64,000 nucleotides of DNA, taken from Misgurnus anguillicaudatus. Its lineage: Eukaryota; Chordata; Actinopteri; Cypriniformes; Cobitidae. The translations under genes and the position numbers were made by a program. The notes beneath the pieces were generated by a model, which had not been told where the DNA came from, ran no database searches, and saw only the letters and a program-made list of their open reading frames with translations. Shown piece after piece: positions 11,889 to 22,718 of this stretch. Numbering within the stretch: the stretch's first letter is position 1; each line of letters starts with the position of its first letter. The stretch lies in NCBI RefSeq assembly GCF_027580225.2, contig NC_073340.2, positions 33,933,001-33,997,000 on the forward strand. Reading direction: 5' to 3'.

Positions 11889-12093
11889 CACTGAAAACAA
11901 AATTCATTGAATTGAATCAATTTTTTTAAGATAAGTGGTTGCAATCAATTTATTTAAGCTACATTTAAACAAAAAAAGATTAGTAAAGTAAAATAGAATA
12001 TACAACTTTTGTTTAAATGTAGCTTAAATAAATTGATTGCAACCACTTACCTTAAAAAAATTGATTCAATTCAATGAGTAATTTTTTTCAGTG
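11889..12093. mobile_element. fold-back MITE with CACTGAAAA ends, copy 1
   Basis: The 205-bp element is nearly one perfect hairpin. The left arm runs CACTGAAAACAAAATTCATT through GTAGC/GCTACATTTAAAC and the right arm is its complement. TA flanks both sides (11887-11888, 12094-12095). Its sister at 56547-56747 lies inside a TTAA element. Confidence 0.85.
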
Positions 12094-12346
12094 TATTTTC
12101 TACTTTCTAAATTCTTTTTTTAATGTATATGAAATACTTTGTAAAGCAGATGAATTCAGACCCACAGAAACTCCAGAGGTGAATACAGGTAATGCCAGTA
12201 GTGCCCCAAAAATCATGACATCAGAACAAGCACCATTTGTGTAAAATGCAAGAAGGCAGAAAGCATGTGCTTGATGTGTGCACATCATGTAAACAGTGAT
12301 TTCTTGAATTTGTACAATGAGCATTAAGAAGAAAAGATGAGCTTGT
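12094..12346. other. unique sequence
   Basis: Nothing recognised between the MITE and the next TTAA element. Confidence 0.3.
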
Positions 12347-12845
12347 TTAACTCTTTCACCGCCAGCGTTTTTAAAAAAAGTTGCCAGCCAGCGCCAGCGT
12401 TTTTTCATGATTTTCACCAAAGTTTAATGCCTTCCAGAAAATGTTCTTCTTCAAATATATAAACATACAATATACCAAATGAAAGAACAGACCCTCTGCT
12501 TTCAAACAAAAAAAAACCATTTCATCCTTCCTTTAGTTCTTTTGTAATCAGCTTTTGAATTTGGGTAGGTTTCTGCAAAAACACCACATTTTGAGCAAAA
12601 AGCAGAGATAATTCCATTATTGTGATGGACTTTTCATAGAGATCCCATTCAGAGCGATCTTTAAAACAGACACGGACATGCAGCAGCTTGTCATAGGGCA
12701 ATACTTCCGGTTTTAAAAAGTTGCGGAAGGGCGCCACCTGGTGGATAATAGCGGTATTGCGGAAAGACGGAAAATCTCGTCATTGGCAGGGAAGCGTTTT
12801 CTCTTAATTGACGAGATATCTCGTCAATGGCGGGGAAAGAGTTAA
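12347..12845 (+). mobile_element. TTAA-targeted MITE, family CTCTTTC, copy C
   Basis: TTAA at 12347-12350 and 12842-12845; ends CTCTTTCACCGCCAGCG and GGCGGGGAAAGAG. Very similar to copy B throughout, including the subterminal palindrome around GATATC and a 71-codon minus-strand frame (12522-12737). High similarity between B, C and F implies recent activity. No transposase. Confidence 0.88.
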
Positions 12846-12997
12846 GAAAAGAAAAGCGTAATTTCATTTCATAGCAATATTGAATAGTTTATTTAGGATG
12901 TTTTAAACATAGGTATGTTAAAAAAACATGTTGAATTAAAAATGTAAATGTTAAACGTTACAACAGTTCATTTTCAACATTTTTTAAAACAAACATA

Positions 12998-13281
12998 CGG
13001 AGCCCCTAAGGGGACATGGAGCAAAAATTTTATAAAGTTTAGTTTCGCGTGCGCACGTGAAACTATTGCGTGCCCACGTGAAAATATTGGATTTAGTTTC
13101 GCTTGCTCACGTTTTTAAGTTTAGTTTTGTGTGCTCACATGAAACTGTCACGTGCGCACGTGAAACTTTCGCTTTCACTTGCGCACGCAATAGTTTTACG
13201 TGTGCGCTCAAAAGTTTCATGTGAGCACGCAAAAGTAAACTTTAGATTGTTTTTTACTCCAATGTCACCTTAGAGACTCGG
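12998..13281. mobile_element. CACGTG-rich MITE, copy 1
   Basis: Left end CGGAGCCCCTAAGGGGACAT and right end ATGTCACCTTAGAGACTCGG are imperfect inverted repeats flanked by TA. The interior is a degenerate short-unit repeat of GTTTCACGTGCGCACG-type sequence with several CACGTG cores and many GTGCGCAC palindromes. Related copies lie at 20191-20430 and 39074-39310. Confidence 0.75.
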
Positions 13282-13283
13282 TA

Positions 13284-13690
13284 CAAACATATTAAAAATT
13301 GTGGTTAAATGCTTTTTTAAAACTCATACTTTTTAATATAAAGTGTTTGTAATGTGTGACAAATACTGATACTAAAATGGTCCTGTTCATACCTAATAAT
13401 AACAAATTTTAGGAAATTGCATTGAATCCAATGCAAGTCAATTTGAACACAATACAAGGGTTAAATCTCTCTTCTTCTCCTTCTCTCAGCTTTGAATTTC
13501 ATCAAATGTGTAAAAAAAACTAACACAGAGTGACTTTAGCCATGTCTATAAGCAATGTCCTGCCAACTAAGGTTTTTATAAGCAGGCACTGCTTACATTT
13601 TCTTTGTATGATGTAAACTACATTTTATTACATGCATTATTTGAGTAGTATAGCTGTATAGTTTAGAGATCTGGTGAGATTTATAGACTC
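13284..13690. other. AT-rich unique sequence
   Basis: Nothing recognised. Confidence 0.35.
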
Positions 13691-14640
13691 TTACTTTAAA
13701 TTGGCAGTAAGACAGCATCACATTTACAGCGAGGAAGCGCGTGATGAGGTCTATATCTCAGCAGACACGACAAATCTTCACTCTGCTGGAATAATACAAT
13801 ATACGATGTACTGCAGAGCGCACTGAGTGATCACATTTAGACAGAGAAAAATGATAAATGTATGTTGAAACAATGTAAAACCGTCTGAACAGGGTATTGT
13901 CAGGGATTTCTGCCGGCTGCGCTTTCGCAATAACCGTCCAAATCCCTCTCTGAGCTCTTCACATCTATTTAATGCCTTATTATCTGAAAAATATACAGCG
14001 GGTATCGCCTCGGACTCTGGCAGGCCTCGTCTCCTGACAAATTTACCTATTCTCCAATTCTGGCGATGCGTTAGAAGAGCGAGCTTCTGTCAATCCCGGT
14101 TAAAGACAGCATTCCCTTCTTAAGCTTTTGATATAGAGCCCGGCCGTAAAGCTTGAAAAGAAAGAAATATATTCAGTTACTCGCCAAACCTGCCCTGGAA
14201 ACGGTGTATTGAAATGGCTAATTAACTGACGGTGTCCAGTCAATTCGCTTTTGCTAAACCTGCAGCTCACCTCAGCTGAAGGGACGTCCCTGGGGTTCGT
14301 TTGACATGCACACTTTTTATGGCCCCTAAGAATGATGCTAGCAGACAAGGCTTTGTGCTGGATGGAATTTCCCCACCTCCGATAAGTCCGTGTATCTTCT
14401 TTTATTGGAGTATGAAAGGGAATGGCAATGAAATTTTTATTCCGGTAGAATTTGCAGACGGACAATGCAAACTCCCACGGGGTGGGCAGAGTGTGGCCCG
14501 GCCGTAACGGGCGCGAGCAGGTCGGTTCGGAAAACGGCAAGGGACGAATCAAAACGGCAAGGAGATTGTATATGTCTCTATCACAACTGCTGTAGGGAGC
14601 TGTAACACTTGGGTGTGAGGAGTTTGCCTTCCCAGACAAA
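13690..14640. other. large complex unique block, candidate conserved non-coding element
   Basis: About 950 bp of balanced composition with no repeats. A 179-codon open frame (14100-14639, minus strand) exists, but its translation shows no domain, no low-complexity bias and no splice context, and a 68-codon frame overlaps it on the other strand. I read it as a chance frame. The block resembles vertebrate conserved enhancers in texture only; alignment is needed. Confidence 0.35.
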
Positions 14641-14766
14641 TGACAGCTTTTTTACTTTATTATTGTAAATTAAATGTTTTCTTTTCTTTTTACTTATGCA
14701 TAGAATACAAATGTGCACAAAATTGTTTTGCTGTATTTAGTTATATGTACCAAACAATTTAGTATT

Positions 14767-14845
14767 AAAGGAATACTCCACTTTCAATAAAAAAGCCTGA
14801 TAATTTATTCACCCCCTTGTCATCCAAGATATTTATAATACACTG
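14767..14845 (+). mobile_element. MITE end fragment (AAAGGAATACTCCA type)
   Basis: TTAAAGGAATACTCCACTTT followed by TTTATTCACCCCCTTGTCAT resembles the TTAA-AGG... terminus with the ACTCACC...TGTCATCCAA subterminal block seen at 17198. Only one end is present, so it is truncated. Confidence 0.5.
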
Positions 14846-14879
14846 CAAAAAAATATTTAAAAAAAAAGTTGGTGGGGTG

Positions 14880-15215
14880 AGCTAACGAGCATAATCTCTG
14901 TTTTTACTGTTAAGACAAAGACGATTTTCTGTCATCAATTCTTTCATCTTAGAAATACACTCAGAAAGAAAATTAACTGGCACTCATTAGGTCTAAAATA
15001 AATGTAGATCTGTGTATCTGCATAGAAGTTAAATTTTAGACAAAGTGATCTCAAAAGTTGGCCAATAGGATAAACATAAATATTAACAAGAAGAGGGCCC
15101 AAAATGGACCCCTGTGGGACACCAGAGTGCACAACATTAACCTCAGATCTAAATCCACACATGGCAACTTCTTCCGATCAAAAAGGTCAGACTTAAACCA
15201 ATAAACCAATTAAGA
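14880..15215 (-). mobile_element. LINE reverse-transcriptase fragment, inactive
   Basis: The minus-strand frame 14944-15162 contains GVPQGSILGPLL (from about 15123 downward), the conserved motif of non-LTR retrotransposon reverse transcriptase, followed by FNFYADTQIYIYF at the active site. The usual YADD has lost one Asp, so the enzyme would be dead. Upstream (to about 15215) a frameshifted WF...GR segment and downstream (to about 14880) a frameshifted KMKELMTENRLCLNSK segment match the usual RT layout. Clade (CR1/L2/Rex1-like) is not resolved. The 5' side is cut by the MITE at 15223. Confidence 0.85.
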
Positions 15216-15222
15216 ACAGTTT

Positions 15223-15461
15223 GGGGCGGTTTCCCGGACAGGGATTATCTTAATCCTGGACTAGGCCTTAGTTTAATTAGGAAATATAACTAGTTTTAAC
15301 AAACATGCCTTACTAAAAACATTACCTGTATGCATTTTGAGGCAAAACAAAGGGCCCTGATGTATTTTAAGATATGTCAGTGCAAGTTGTTTTCAGTTTG
15401 GACAGCTCTTAAAAATGTTTTAGTCTAGGACTAGTCTAATCCCTGTCCGGGAAACCGCCCC
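15223..15461. mobile_element. MITE with GGGGCGGTTTCCCGGACAGG ends
   Basis: The first and last 25 bp (GGGGCGGTTTCCCGGACAGG and its complement) are near-perfect inverted repeats; pairing continues inward via CTAGGCC and CTAGTC. TT(T) flanks each side, but the true target length is unclear. The element has no coding capacity. Many fish genomes carry this type of repeat; superfamily not assigned. Confidence 0.75.
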
Positions 15462-15949
15462 TTTATGTCTTTCTTTCTTCATTCGAAAAGCAGTTAAGTT
15501 TTCTGAGGAAAATATTCCAGGATTTTTCTCCATATAGTGGACAGAAGTCTATGGCATGTCTCAATTTCAATATCTATCGATAAATTATTTGTGTGTGCGT
15601 GTGTATGTGTAAACGTGAACGTACAATAAATTTGACTGACAAATGTAACTTAGAGTATTACTTTTAATGTAAGTAGTAGCAATTCAAAGTTCACATGACT
15701 GATGACAAAACACTTTAAAAATAATTTAATAAAATGTACACCCAGATATATTTGACCACTCGTATGTGACTTTTCTCAATTGACAGCTTTCATTTTATCT
15801 GTCTATGCTCAGATTTGATTATTTCTTAAACCTGTCACCTTAAATTATCATTTTAATAGTAACATTAGTATGACAGCAACATGTCATTAGTCTTAAGAGC
15901 AAAGTACGAATCAGGTTTTGATTTCTTTCATCTCTTTCATCACTCCTCC
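15462..15949. other. unique sequence
   Basis: AT-rich; a short impure GT run near 15590-15610. Nothing else seen. Confidence 0.35.
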
Positions 15950-16198
15950 TGCATTGGCTCAGTGATCACACATCTAATGAAAACTATCTCAGTTGAATTT
16001 CCAAAGTAAATGCAATTTAAATATCTATTTATCTGTCTTTGAGAGTGGCTTTGAGCTATTAGTTCATGTGAACAGGTCTGGCCTGTTAATTTTCTGCATC
16101 TCCTTGAGTCGAGACAGAGACCGAAGGGTACCGCGTTCCCCCTACGCCACCCTGAAACTCAGCAGTGCAGATGAATAATGCAGTCGCTCCAAGCCCCA

Positions 16199-16232
<34 letters not shown>

Positions 16233-16420
16233 AGAGAGAGACCGCGGGCCCGGAGCTATAAGGGTTCAAGTGTACGCACTTCAGGGGCACCGCCAGTATC
16301 AGCACACAATTATCTGGTGAATTTGTACACTTTATTACTGGTGCTCCACTGGGCAAATAGTGTCACAACATAGTGACTGCCCCTTCAAAAGCATATTTAG
16401 CTAATAAGAGCAAATTAATT
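15950..16420. other. complex unique block with embedded (CA)n(GA)n
   Basis: Balanced unique text on both sides of a microsatellite at 16199-16240. No exon signals are convincing. Candidate conserved non-coding sequence (inference). Confidence 0.3.
16199..16240. repeat. (CA)n followed by (GA)n
   Basis: About 14 CA units run directly into about 6 GA units. Confidence 0.95.
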
Positions 16421-17697
16421 AGACTAGAAGGAGCTTAGCGGCAGGGACACTAGCTGGCGGTGAACACGGTGTGCTCAATACAACACGGTCGTGACATCTT
16501 AAACACAACATTAGATGGATTGACAAAGACGATGGGACTTATACACACAGGATTAACCCTACAGGTGATGTCATATTTAAAATACTTTCTCTTGTCTCTG
16601 CTTAATATGCAGAGACAGATGCTGTAAAAGGAAATATAAGTAGTGTGAGATGAATGATGACAACTGAGATCTTTTGAAGGGATCATTTATCTAAAATGAA
16701 AATTCCAGATGTATATGACTTTTCTTATGAACACAAACAAATAATTTTATGTTAATATGCAGTCCTTTATCTTATATAGCACAAACATTGATTTTTACAT
16801 AATGTAAAACGACTCCAGTGGGTTCTGAAGTGAAACCATTCATTTGAGCTTTTTAGTGATCAATGCATTATTTAGGGATCAATGCATGTATTCATGGCAA
16901 CATATAGGCTACATTAGTGTGGTAAGTTGATGGCATGTCCATATTGCAAATCATTGGTTCTTGGGTCTTGTGACTAGTTTTTATATGCATGTTTTATCAT
17001 GAGATGCGAGAACCAATGAGATTCGACATTATGGATGTGCCGCCATTTTGAAATTCTCTGGCACTAAAAAAATACTTCTGGACACCGGTTGCACATGATT
17101 GAATTATGAAATTAATTTCATTTTAAGAAAACTTGATTTAATCATGTTGAATTGGTGTACATAATTTAATTACAACTTAAAAAAAGAATAATTTTAAAGG
17201 ATTAGTCCAAAAAATCCAGATAATTTACTCACCACCATGTCATCCAAAATGTTGATGTCTGTCTTTGTTCAGTCGAGAAGAAATTTTAATGGACTTTAAT
17301 GGACCCCAACACTTTGCAGTTTCAACGCAGCTTCAAAGGACTCTAAATGATCCCAAACGAGGCATAAGGGTCTTATCTAGCAAAACGACATTTTTGGGAA
17401 GAAAAATAAAAAATCCGTCCTCTTTCTCTGCACTTGTAAACAATGGGCCTTATTTTCGATACGTCATCCGTGACCTCTTGACGTGATGACGTATTACGTG
17501 AGGTTGCGCTGGCGCGTCACAGGACCAGAGGAAGACGAGAAGTTGTGGTTTAGAAGTGCACATTTTTTATTTTTCTTGTCAAAAATGACAATTGTTTCGC
17601 TAGATAAGACCCTTATGCCTTGTTTGGGATCGTTTAGAGTCCTTTAAAACTGCAATTTTAAAATACATTAAAACTGTTAAGTATTGGGGTCCATTAA

Positions 17698-19050
17698 CTT
17701 GTTTGACTCTGTGGACCCTGTACCGGGTCCAGAATTATCTTATTTTGACTTAATATAAAATATTCCTTTCATTTTTAATGGTCTGTCATGGACCCAGTAC
17801 CACATATGAGATACTGTTTGAAAGCTTAGACTCTCTACTTTCTGCAGATATGCATCACTTTGAGATATGTTTCACTGTAAGAAAGTTAGTTACACTTAAT
17901 TTACACTATCACCCCCCCCATAATTTTTAATATCATTTAATATTCACATATTTCATATTTTTCAAGTATGACAAACATGGGCAAGTCTTATATCAAATGA
18001 AAGCTCTCACTCTCAGGAATAAGGCTGCAGTGTTATTTTTGTCCTATTTTTATCACATATCCAACAATCGTCGAATGAATAATAAGGTAAAAAATCGTCT
18101 TTTGTAAACATATGGGATACTTGAGTGTGGACTGCCTCAGATAGCACAGATAGCCACAAATGATACACCATCTTTTCTCTTAGGTCCTACTCTAAAAAAT
18201 GAGCCCATTCACAGCATTTTCTTTGGTTGTGTGCATGAATAATCCCTTGCTATTTATCATATGTGCAAAACAAAAAATTAATATTTATATGAAAAATGTA
18301 TTTTCGCACACTTCAGTAAAATGAGAATAACTTTTGAATGCGACATGCTAAAGAGTTCATTCTTTTTTTGGGTGTTTACTGTCTGCTGCTGGTAACAAAC
18401 AGAATTGTCTGCAGTCTGCTAGAGCACCCAGAACCAGAGTTATACACTATCAAAGGCAGTATTTACAACATAAAAAAAGAAAATTTGGTGTTTCATCATA
18501 TGAAAAACCACATAAATAACAATATTTGTCACAAACAGCAGCTTTTTATGTAACTTCAAAGGGTTTTCTGCAAAATGATATAAAGATATTGCATTTATTC
18601 CACTGTATGTGGTTATGGGAGCACTTCAAATGTTTTTTGGCAGAAATTGTACTCCATAAGCGTATTATTCCTCCCATCAGTTGGAGTAAAATAACTTTTG
18701 AATTTATTATGATAGAGAAAAAATTCCTTTTTCCTCTGTAAGCTGGCAATTGCTGGAATCAAATAAAACTGTCTGCAGGTTTCGTTCCCACTCAGGGCCA
18801 GAGTTATACACTTTTAAATACAGACTTTAGAAAAAAAACATCAAAAAGCGCCTATTTATTTTTGTGTTTATTAGAGGACTGACAACACATACAACCATGT
18901 TAAGCACTTTTAACAGTGTTTTATGTAATTTCAGAGGGTTTCCTGTAAAATGATACCAAACTTTTGTATGTGCACCTCTGCTTGTGGGTATGAGAAGCTT
19001 TTGAAATTGGGTAGGCCAAATCCAGGCGAAAATCCCCAAAATAGCCTCAG
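17698..19050. mobile_element. level 4 of the nest: unclassified 1.35-kb insertion
   Basis: Inserted into the GGGGTCCATTAA...GTCCATTTAAATGAG portion of level 3. It begins near CTTGTTTGACTCTG and ends near GCCTCAGAG. No clean inverted ends or target duplication were found. It carries two diverged copies of about 350 bp (about 18320-18660 and 18685-19010), each with ATAACTTTTGAAT, CTGTCTGCAG, CCAGAGTTATACACT and GTAACTTCAAAGGGTTT-like blocks. No protein motifs seen. Confidence 0.5.
18320..19010. repeat. two diverged tandem units of about 350 bp within level 4
   Basis: The shared blocks AATAACTTTTGAAT, GTCTGCAG and CAGAGTTATACACT occur in the same order in both halves. Confidence 0.6.
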
Positions 19051-19359
19051 AGGTCCATTTAAATGAGAAATATCCTGGAATGTTTTTTTTTTTTCAAAAA
19101 AACATAATTTCTTCTCGACTGAACAAAGAAAGACATCAACATTTTGGATGACATTATGGTGAGTAAATTATCAGGATGTTTTTAAGAAAATTAACTAATC
19201 CTTTAAGAAAACCTAATTCAATCATGTGCAAACGCAGATTTTTTAGTGTAGCATGAAGGCATTTTAATATAAAATTGTTTGTGTTCAACTGAGGATAGAA
19301 AGTCATATGTTATGGCATAAGGGTGAGTAAATTATGAGATAATTTTTATACCTGGGTCA

Positions 19360-19990
19360 ATTTTGTTATTCTAAAATATCAATTTCGTCCCATTTGGGTT
19401 TTGTTTAGTGTTACATTGCAGTTTTGGGCAAAATATTAAGCCAGAACTGAGATGCCAGGCTTTAACATTTGGTATTTGCATTAAAGATGTTTTCTTTTTT
19501 CTGCATCCAAAAGGTCTTGGAGTCTTGTCCCCATAGGTTGCATGTTTATGGGCAGCGAGACCTTTGCATAAAACTCCTAACAAACAGAGATAAATACATG
19601 ATGGACATCCGGTGCTCTTACTCTGCCTCCTGTCTCACACTCATGTTTATCACGTGAAAGTCTGTTAACCCCATCACACGCCGTCCGATCTCGCTCGCAG
19701 CTAGAGTCTTAAATCAAAGTGCAGACACATGGCTGATGGGTGTTTGACGTCCCCGAGCTCCTGTCACTGCTGAGTCAAAGTTGGAGGTCTCGTGTCCTTG
19801 TCTTTTTCCCAAGTGAGCAATCACTTCTTAATCTGTCCACAGCTGCCCCCCGATCACCGGCGGGACGTGCATCCCGAATGCGACCTCACCAACCATCAGC
19901 TTGACACGCATACTCAGAATCACACTTTGTTTGTTTCTTCAACTTTTCTTCTGACTGTGAAAAGGTTTTTCTGATATATTTGGTAAGTTA
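19360..19990. other. complex unique block, candidate conserved non-coding element
   Basis: Balanced composition, no repeats, only short frames. From about 19690 to 19900 it is GC-richer with CTGTCACTGCTGAGTCAAAG and similar motif-like text. Function unproven. Confidence 0.3.
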
Positions 19991-20059
19991 GTTACTCCAT
20001 TCAGGGTTTGTGTATTTGATCGCGCTAAATAAAAAATAACTAGCTCAGCTAGTATTTAT

Positions 20060-20170
20060 TTTTTGATTATGCACTAAAAAATAAAAGATATACTATTAAA
20101 GAATATTTTTTTGGTTCTCCATAGAACCTTTCAGTCAATGTTTGTTGAAAGAAATATTTTTTCTAGCTAG
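20060..20170. mobile_element. GGTTCTCCATAGAACC-type MITE fragment
   Basis: AAAGAATATTTTTTTGGTTC, then CATAGAACCTTTCAGTC and TGTTGAAAGAAATATTTTTT, form a short hairpin of the AAGAACC kind common in fish. A related fragment lies at 22719-22805. Ends are unclear. Confidence 0.45.
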
Positions 20171-20190
20171 TTATTTTCATGGTGCAACTA

Positions 20191-20430
20191 CCGAGCCCCT
20201 AAGGTGACATTGGAGTTAAACAAATCTAAAGTTTAGTTTCATGTGCTCACACGAAACCTTTTCACGTGCGCACGTGATAGTTTCACGTGCACACGCAAAA
20301 CTAAACGCGATAGTTTCACGTGCGCACGCGATAGTTTCACGTGCACACCCAAACTAAACGCAATAGCTTCACATGCGCACGCAAAACTAAACTTTAGTTC
20401 ATTTTTGCTCCATGTCCCCTTAGGGGCTCC
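20191..20430. mobile_element. CACGTG-rich MITE, copy 2
   Basis: Starts CCGAGCCCCTAAGGTGACAT, ends ATGTCCCCTTAGGGGCTCCG, and is flanked by TA on both sides. The interior is a run of GTTTCACGTGCGCACGCGAT-like units with alternating purine-pyrimidine stretches and at least five CACGTG cores. Confidence 0.8.
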
Positions 20431-20575
20431 GTATGCAACAGAAAGGTCCAACAAAGGATAGTTTCACTTTCACGTGCGCACGTGATAGTTTCACATGCGC
20501 ACGCAAAAGTTTCACGTGTGCACGCGAAAATAAACTTTATTTAACAGTATGCAACAGAATGGTCCAACAAAGTAC
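20431..20575. repeat. local duplication of the MITE interior and its flank
   Basis: GTATGCAACAGAAAGGTCCA (20431) recurs as GTATGCAACAGAATGGTCCA (about 20547). Between them lies a further run of MITE interior with three CACGTG cores. A tandem duplication of about 116 bp with loss of the element end explains it. Confidence 0.7.
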
Positions 20576-20599
20576 CTTTTGCTAACCTTTTTTTTTTTT

Positions 20600-22039
20600 G
20601 TATTGCTCGGTTTGAACGCGACTTCCACTCCTTTTGGACCATGTAATAAGGTCCACTTTCTTACTCCTATATATGCCAGTCTGCGATAACTTGCTCTTAG
20701 TTAACTAATGGTTGAGTTCTTCAAAGAATAGGCCTTCATTTTGCTTGCCTTTGTCTCCAATGAATCTTACATGCACTCAGTTTTCTCCTTTAAAAGAATT
20801 GTGCGACAAAAAATGTCATTGTCTTTTCAGATCATAAATTATTCAGCCTTTATCCGACACAAAGCGTTGATGCTCAAGAACCCGAATCACTTTGCCTCTT
20901 TCTTCTCCTTTATTCATGACAAACTTGCATCGAAACTTTAAATTAATTATGAAAACAAAAAATATATTTAGCTCCAGTCTGAGAATCCCCTGAACCCTAA
21001 CAATGCCCTCGGTGTGCCGTCAGAAAATCAAAACGAAAGACAAATGTGAGGACTGAAGACATCGTAACCGCATCAGCTGAAGAACAAAGGTGAGGGAACA
21101 TCAAAACAATAAAGGGACATATCACTGATGTATTTTTCCTCTTGATGAGTCAGTAGATAAAATCTTCTTGTGACTATCAAATATATATATTTGTTATTAT
21201 TATTTTCGGTTCTGTGGGACGTGGGCGTGTGAGAGCGTAGTCGGGTGGGAGGAGGGGTACAAATACATTTTTAATTTGATGGGTGAGGATCAGGGTTCAG
21301 ATGTTTCCTGCATCTCAAAGCTGACTTCATCTTCAACGCGAGTCCCACGCGGTCAGAGGAAAACATTCAAAGTGATGAGCGGGAAAAGTCAAGCAGCCAG
21401 TGCGACACCATTAAACTCTCGTGCTTTGATGGAGACGAATGACAGATATTCCCCAACCATTGTTAGATGTCACACCTGAAGATGAGATCTGATTTAGATC
21501 CAGAGGCCTGGCTGAAGAGTCAAGCTCATTTAAACTTGTGACAAAAAGACGAAAACAAATCGTGCAAGGTATAATAAATATACAAAATTATTGTAGATGG
21601 ATAAAAGCTAGTAATGGTGCATTCAAGTCATGTCGGAAATATCACTGATTTAAATACAAAAGAATTTGTTTTACCACGTCATTCATTACTAGTGTAAACA
21701 CATTGTAAGAAAGCGGAATTTTACTGTTTTATTTTACAAATTGTACACGTTTTTTGAAATACAGTTAAAAATTGTAAAATTACAGAAATATACTGCAAAT
21801 ACATATCCACTGTATAATCACGTAAATTGCAGTGTTGGAATGTTAACATTATTATTTTTAATTTTAATTATGTACATTTTATTATTATATGGATGTGAAT
21901 TGTGAATATATTACTAGCTTTTTGATACAGACGTTGCCGGTCCGTCGCTGCGTTCATATTTAGTATTCTCATCCTCTCGCGTGTTTTCCTTCAGACAACC
22001 TGTCGTTCCTGGCCAAGTCAGCTTCAAATAATTAGCCTA
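20600..22039. other. mostly unique sequence, patches of complex text
   Basis: Complex stretches at about 20990-21480 (including a GC-rich run near 21215-21255) alternate with AT-rich DNA. 21700-21840 holds diverged ACAGTTAAAAATTGTAAAAT-like inverted pieces that may be an old CACTGTAAA-type MITE. No exon was convincing. Confidence 0.3.
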
Positions 22040-22560
22040 CAGTAATGTGAGATCCCGTTCTCAGAGAAGAGACACTTAAAAGCACGCATGAATCATGTAT
22101 AGCTTCATTTTAAACTGCTTTGTAGACAAACACACTTGCAAAGTCAGCTTCTGAGGAGAATGCAAATCTTCTGCCCTAAGCCCGGTTTTAATGTGCTAAA
22201 ACGAATGAGGACAGGCTTTCTTAAACTCCTCTTTAAATGTGTCATTATCTGTCACCCGGGCAGGATCGTTCAAGGTATTTTCTGTTTGCCTGCCGTTTTT
22301 AGCCCACCCTTTGTCATCCTGAAAAATAAATGATGCAGAGAATGATGGAAAATGTTTAAAGATTGAGGGCACTCATGCAGCAATTAAATTTGACTCTAGG
22401 GGAAATTATCTACAAAAATGGGACATGGGCCTGGCATGTGGTCAAATGGCTTTTCCTTGTTCTTTATTCTTGTACTCGCGTAACACTTTGCAACACGAAA
22501 ACTTTTTTTAAAGCAAGATTCCTTCTGTTCGCCTGGTCACCGTGACCTCTGCTGTCCAAT
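22040..22560. other. complex unique block, candidate conserved non-coding element
   Basis: Balanced sequence without repeats. The open frames 22136-22333 and 22363-22545 are short and lack motifs. Inference only. Confidence 0.3.
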
Positions 22561-22718
22561 GAACACAGATTTAACACCTGCCAATATAGGATTTGCCAGC
22601 GTAGTCTTTGTTAATTTTTATACAGTAGTAAATAAAATGTTATGCATTTATTTTCTACAGAAAATATAAATGATGTTTGATGATGATAGGGTGCTGGGAG
22701 TGGATGCTTAGCACATTT

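Larger units (their letters stand above)
17198..19202. mobile_element. level 3 of the nest: TTAA-targeted AGGATTAG element
   Basis: TTAA at 17194-17197 and 19203-19206 flank ends AGGATTAGTCC and CTAATCCT. The subterminal 90 bp, with TAATTTACTCACC, TGTCATCCAAAATGTTGATG and TTCAGTCGAGAAGAAATT, are repeated in inverse order at the right end. A second internal inverted pair surrounds GGGTCTTATCTAGC and its complement (17368 and 17600). No transposase. It was later split by level 4. Confidence 0.8.
17062..19248. mobile_element. level 2 of the nest: CACTAAAAAA-ended fold-back MITE
   Basis: Left CACTAAAAAAATACTT... then GCACATGATTGAATTA; right TAATTCAATCATGTGC... then ATTTTTTAGTG. The two ends pair over about 45 bp with small gaps. 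The element is split by the TTAA insertion 17198-19202. Confidence 0.65.
16677..19350. mobile_element. level 1 of a four-level nest: AGGGATCATTT-type MITE
   Basis: The left end AGGGATCATTTATCTAAAAT followed by GAAAATTCC...ATATGACTTTTCTTATGAACAC, and the right end (about 19280-19350) GTGTTCAAC...GAAAGTCATATG...GGGTGAGTAAATTATGAGA, match the two termini of the common fish repeat that begins AGGGATAGTTCACCC. Outer borders are eroded and no target duplication is visible. Everything between about 17062 and 19248 was inserted later. Confidence 0.55.

Noticed and set aside
14100..14639. 179-codon open frame on the minus strand
   Set aside because: No domain, no signal or repeat bias, no splice context, and an overlapping frame on the other strand. 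More likely a chance frame in stop-poor unique DNA.
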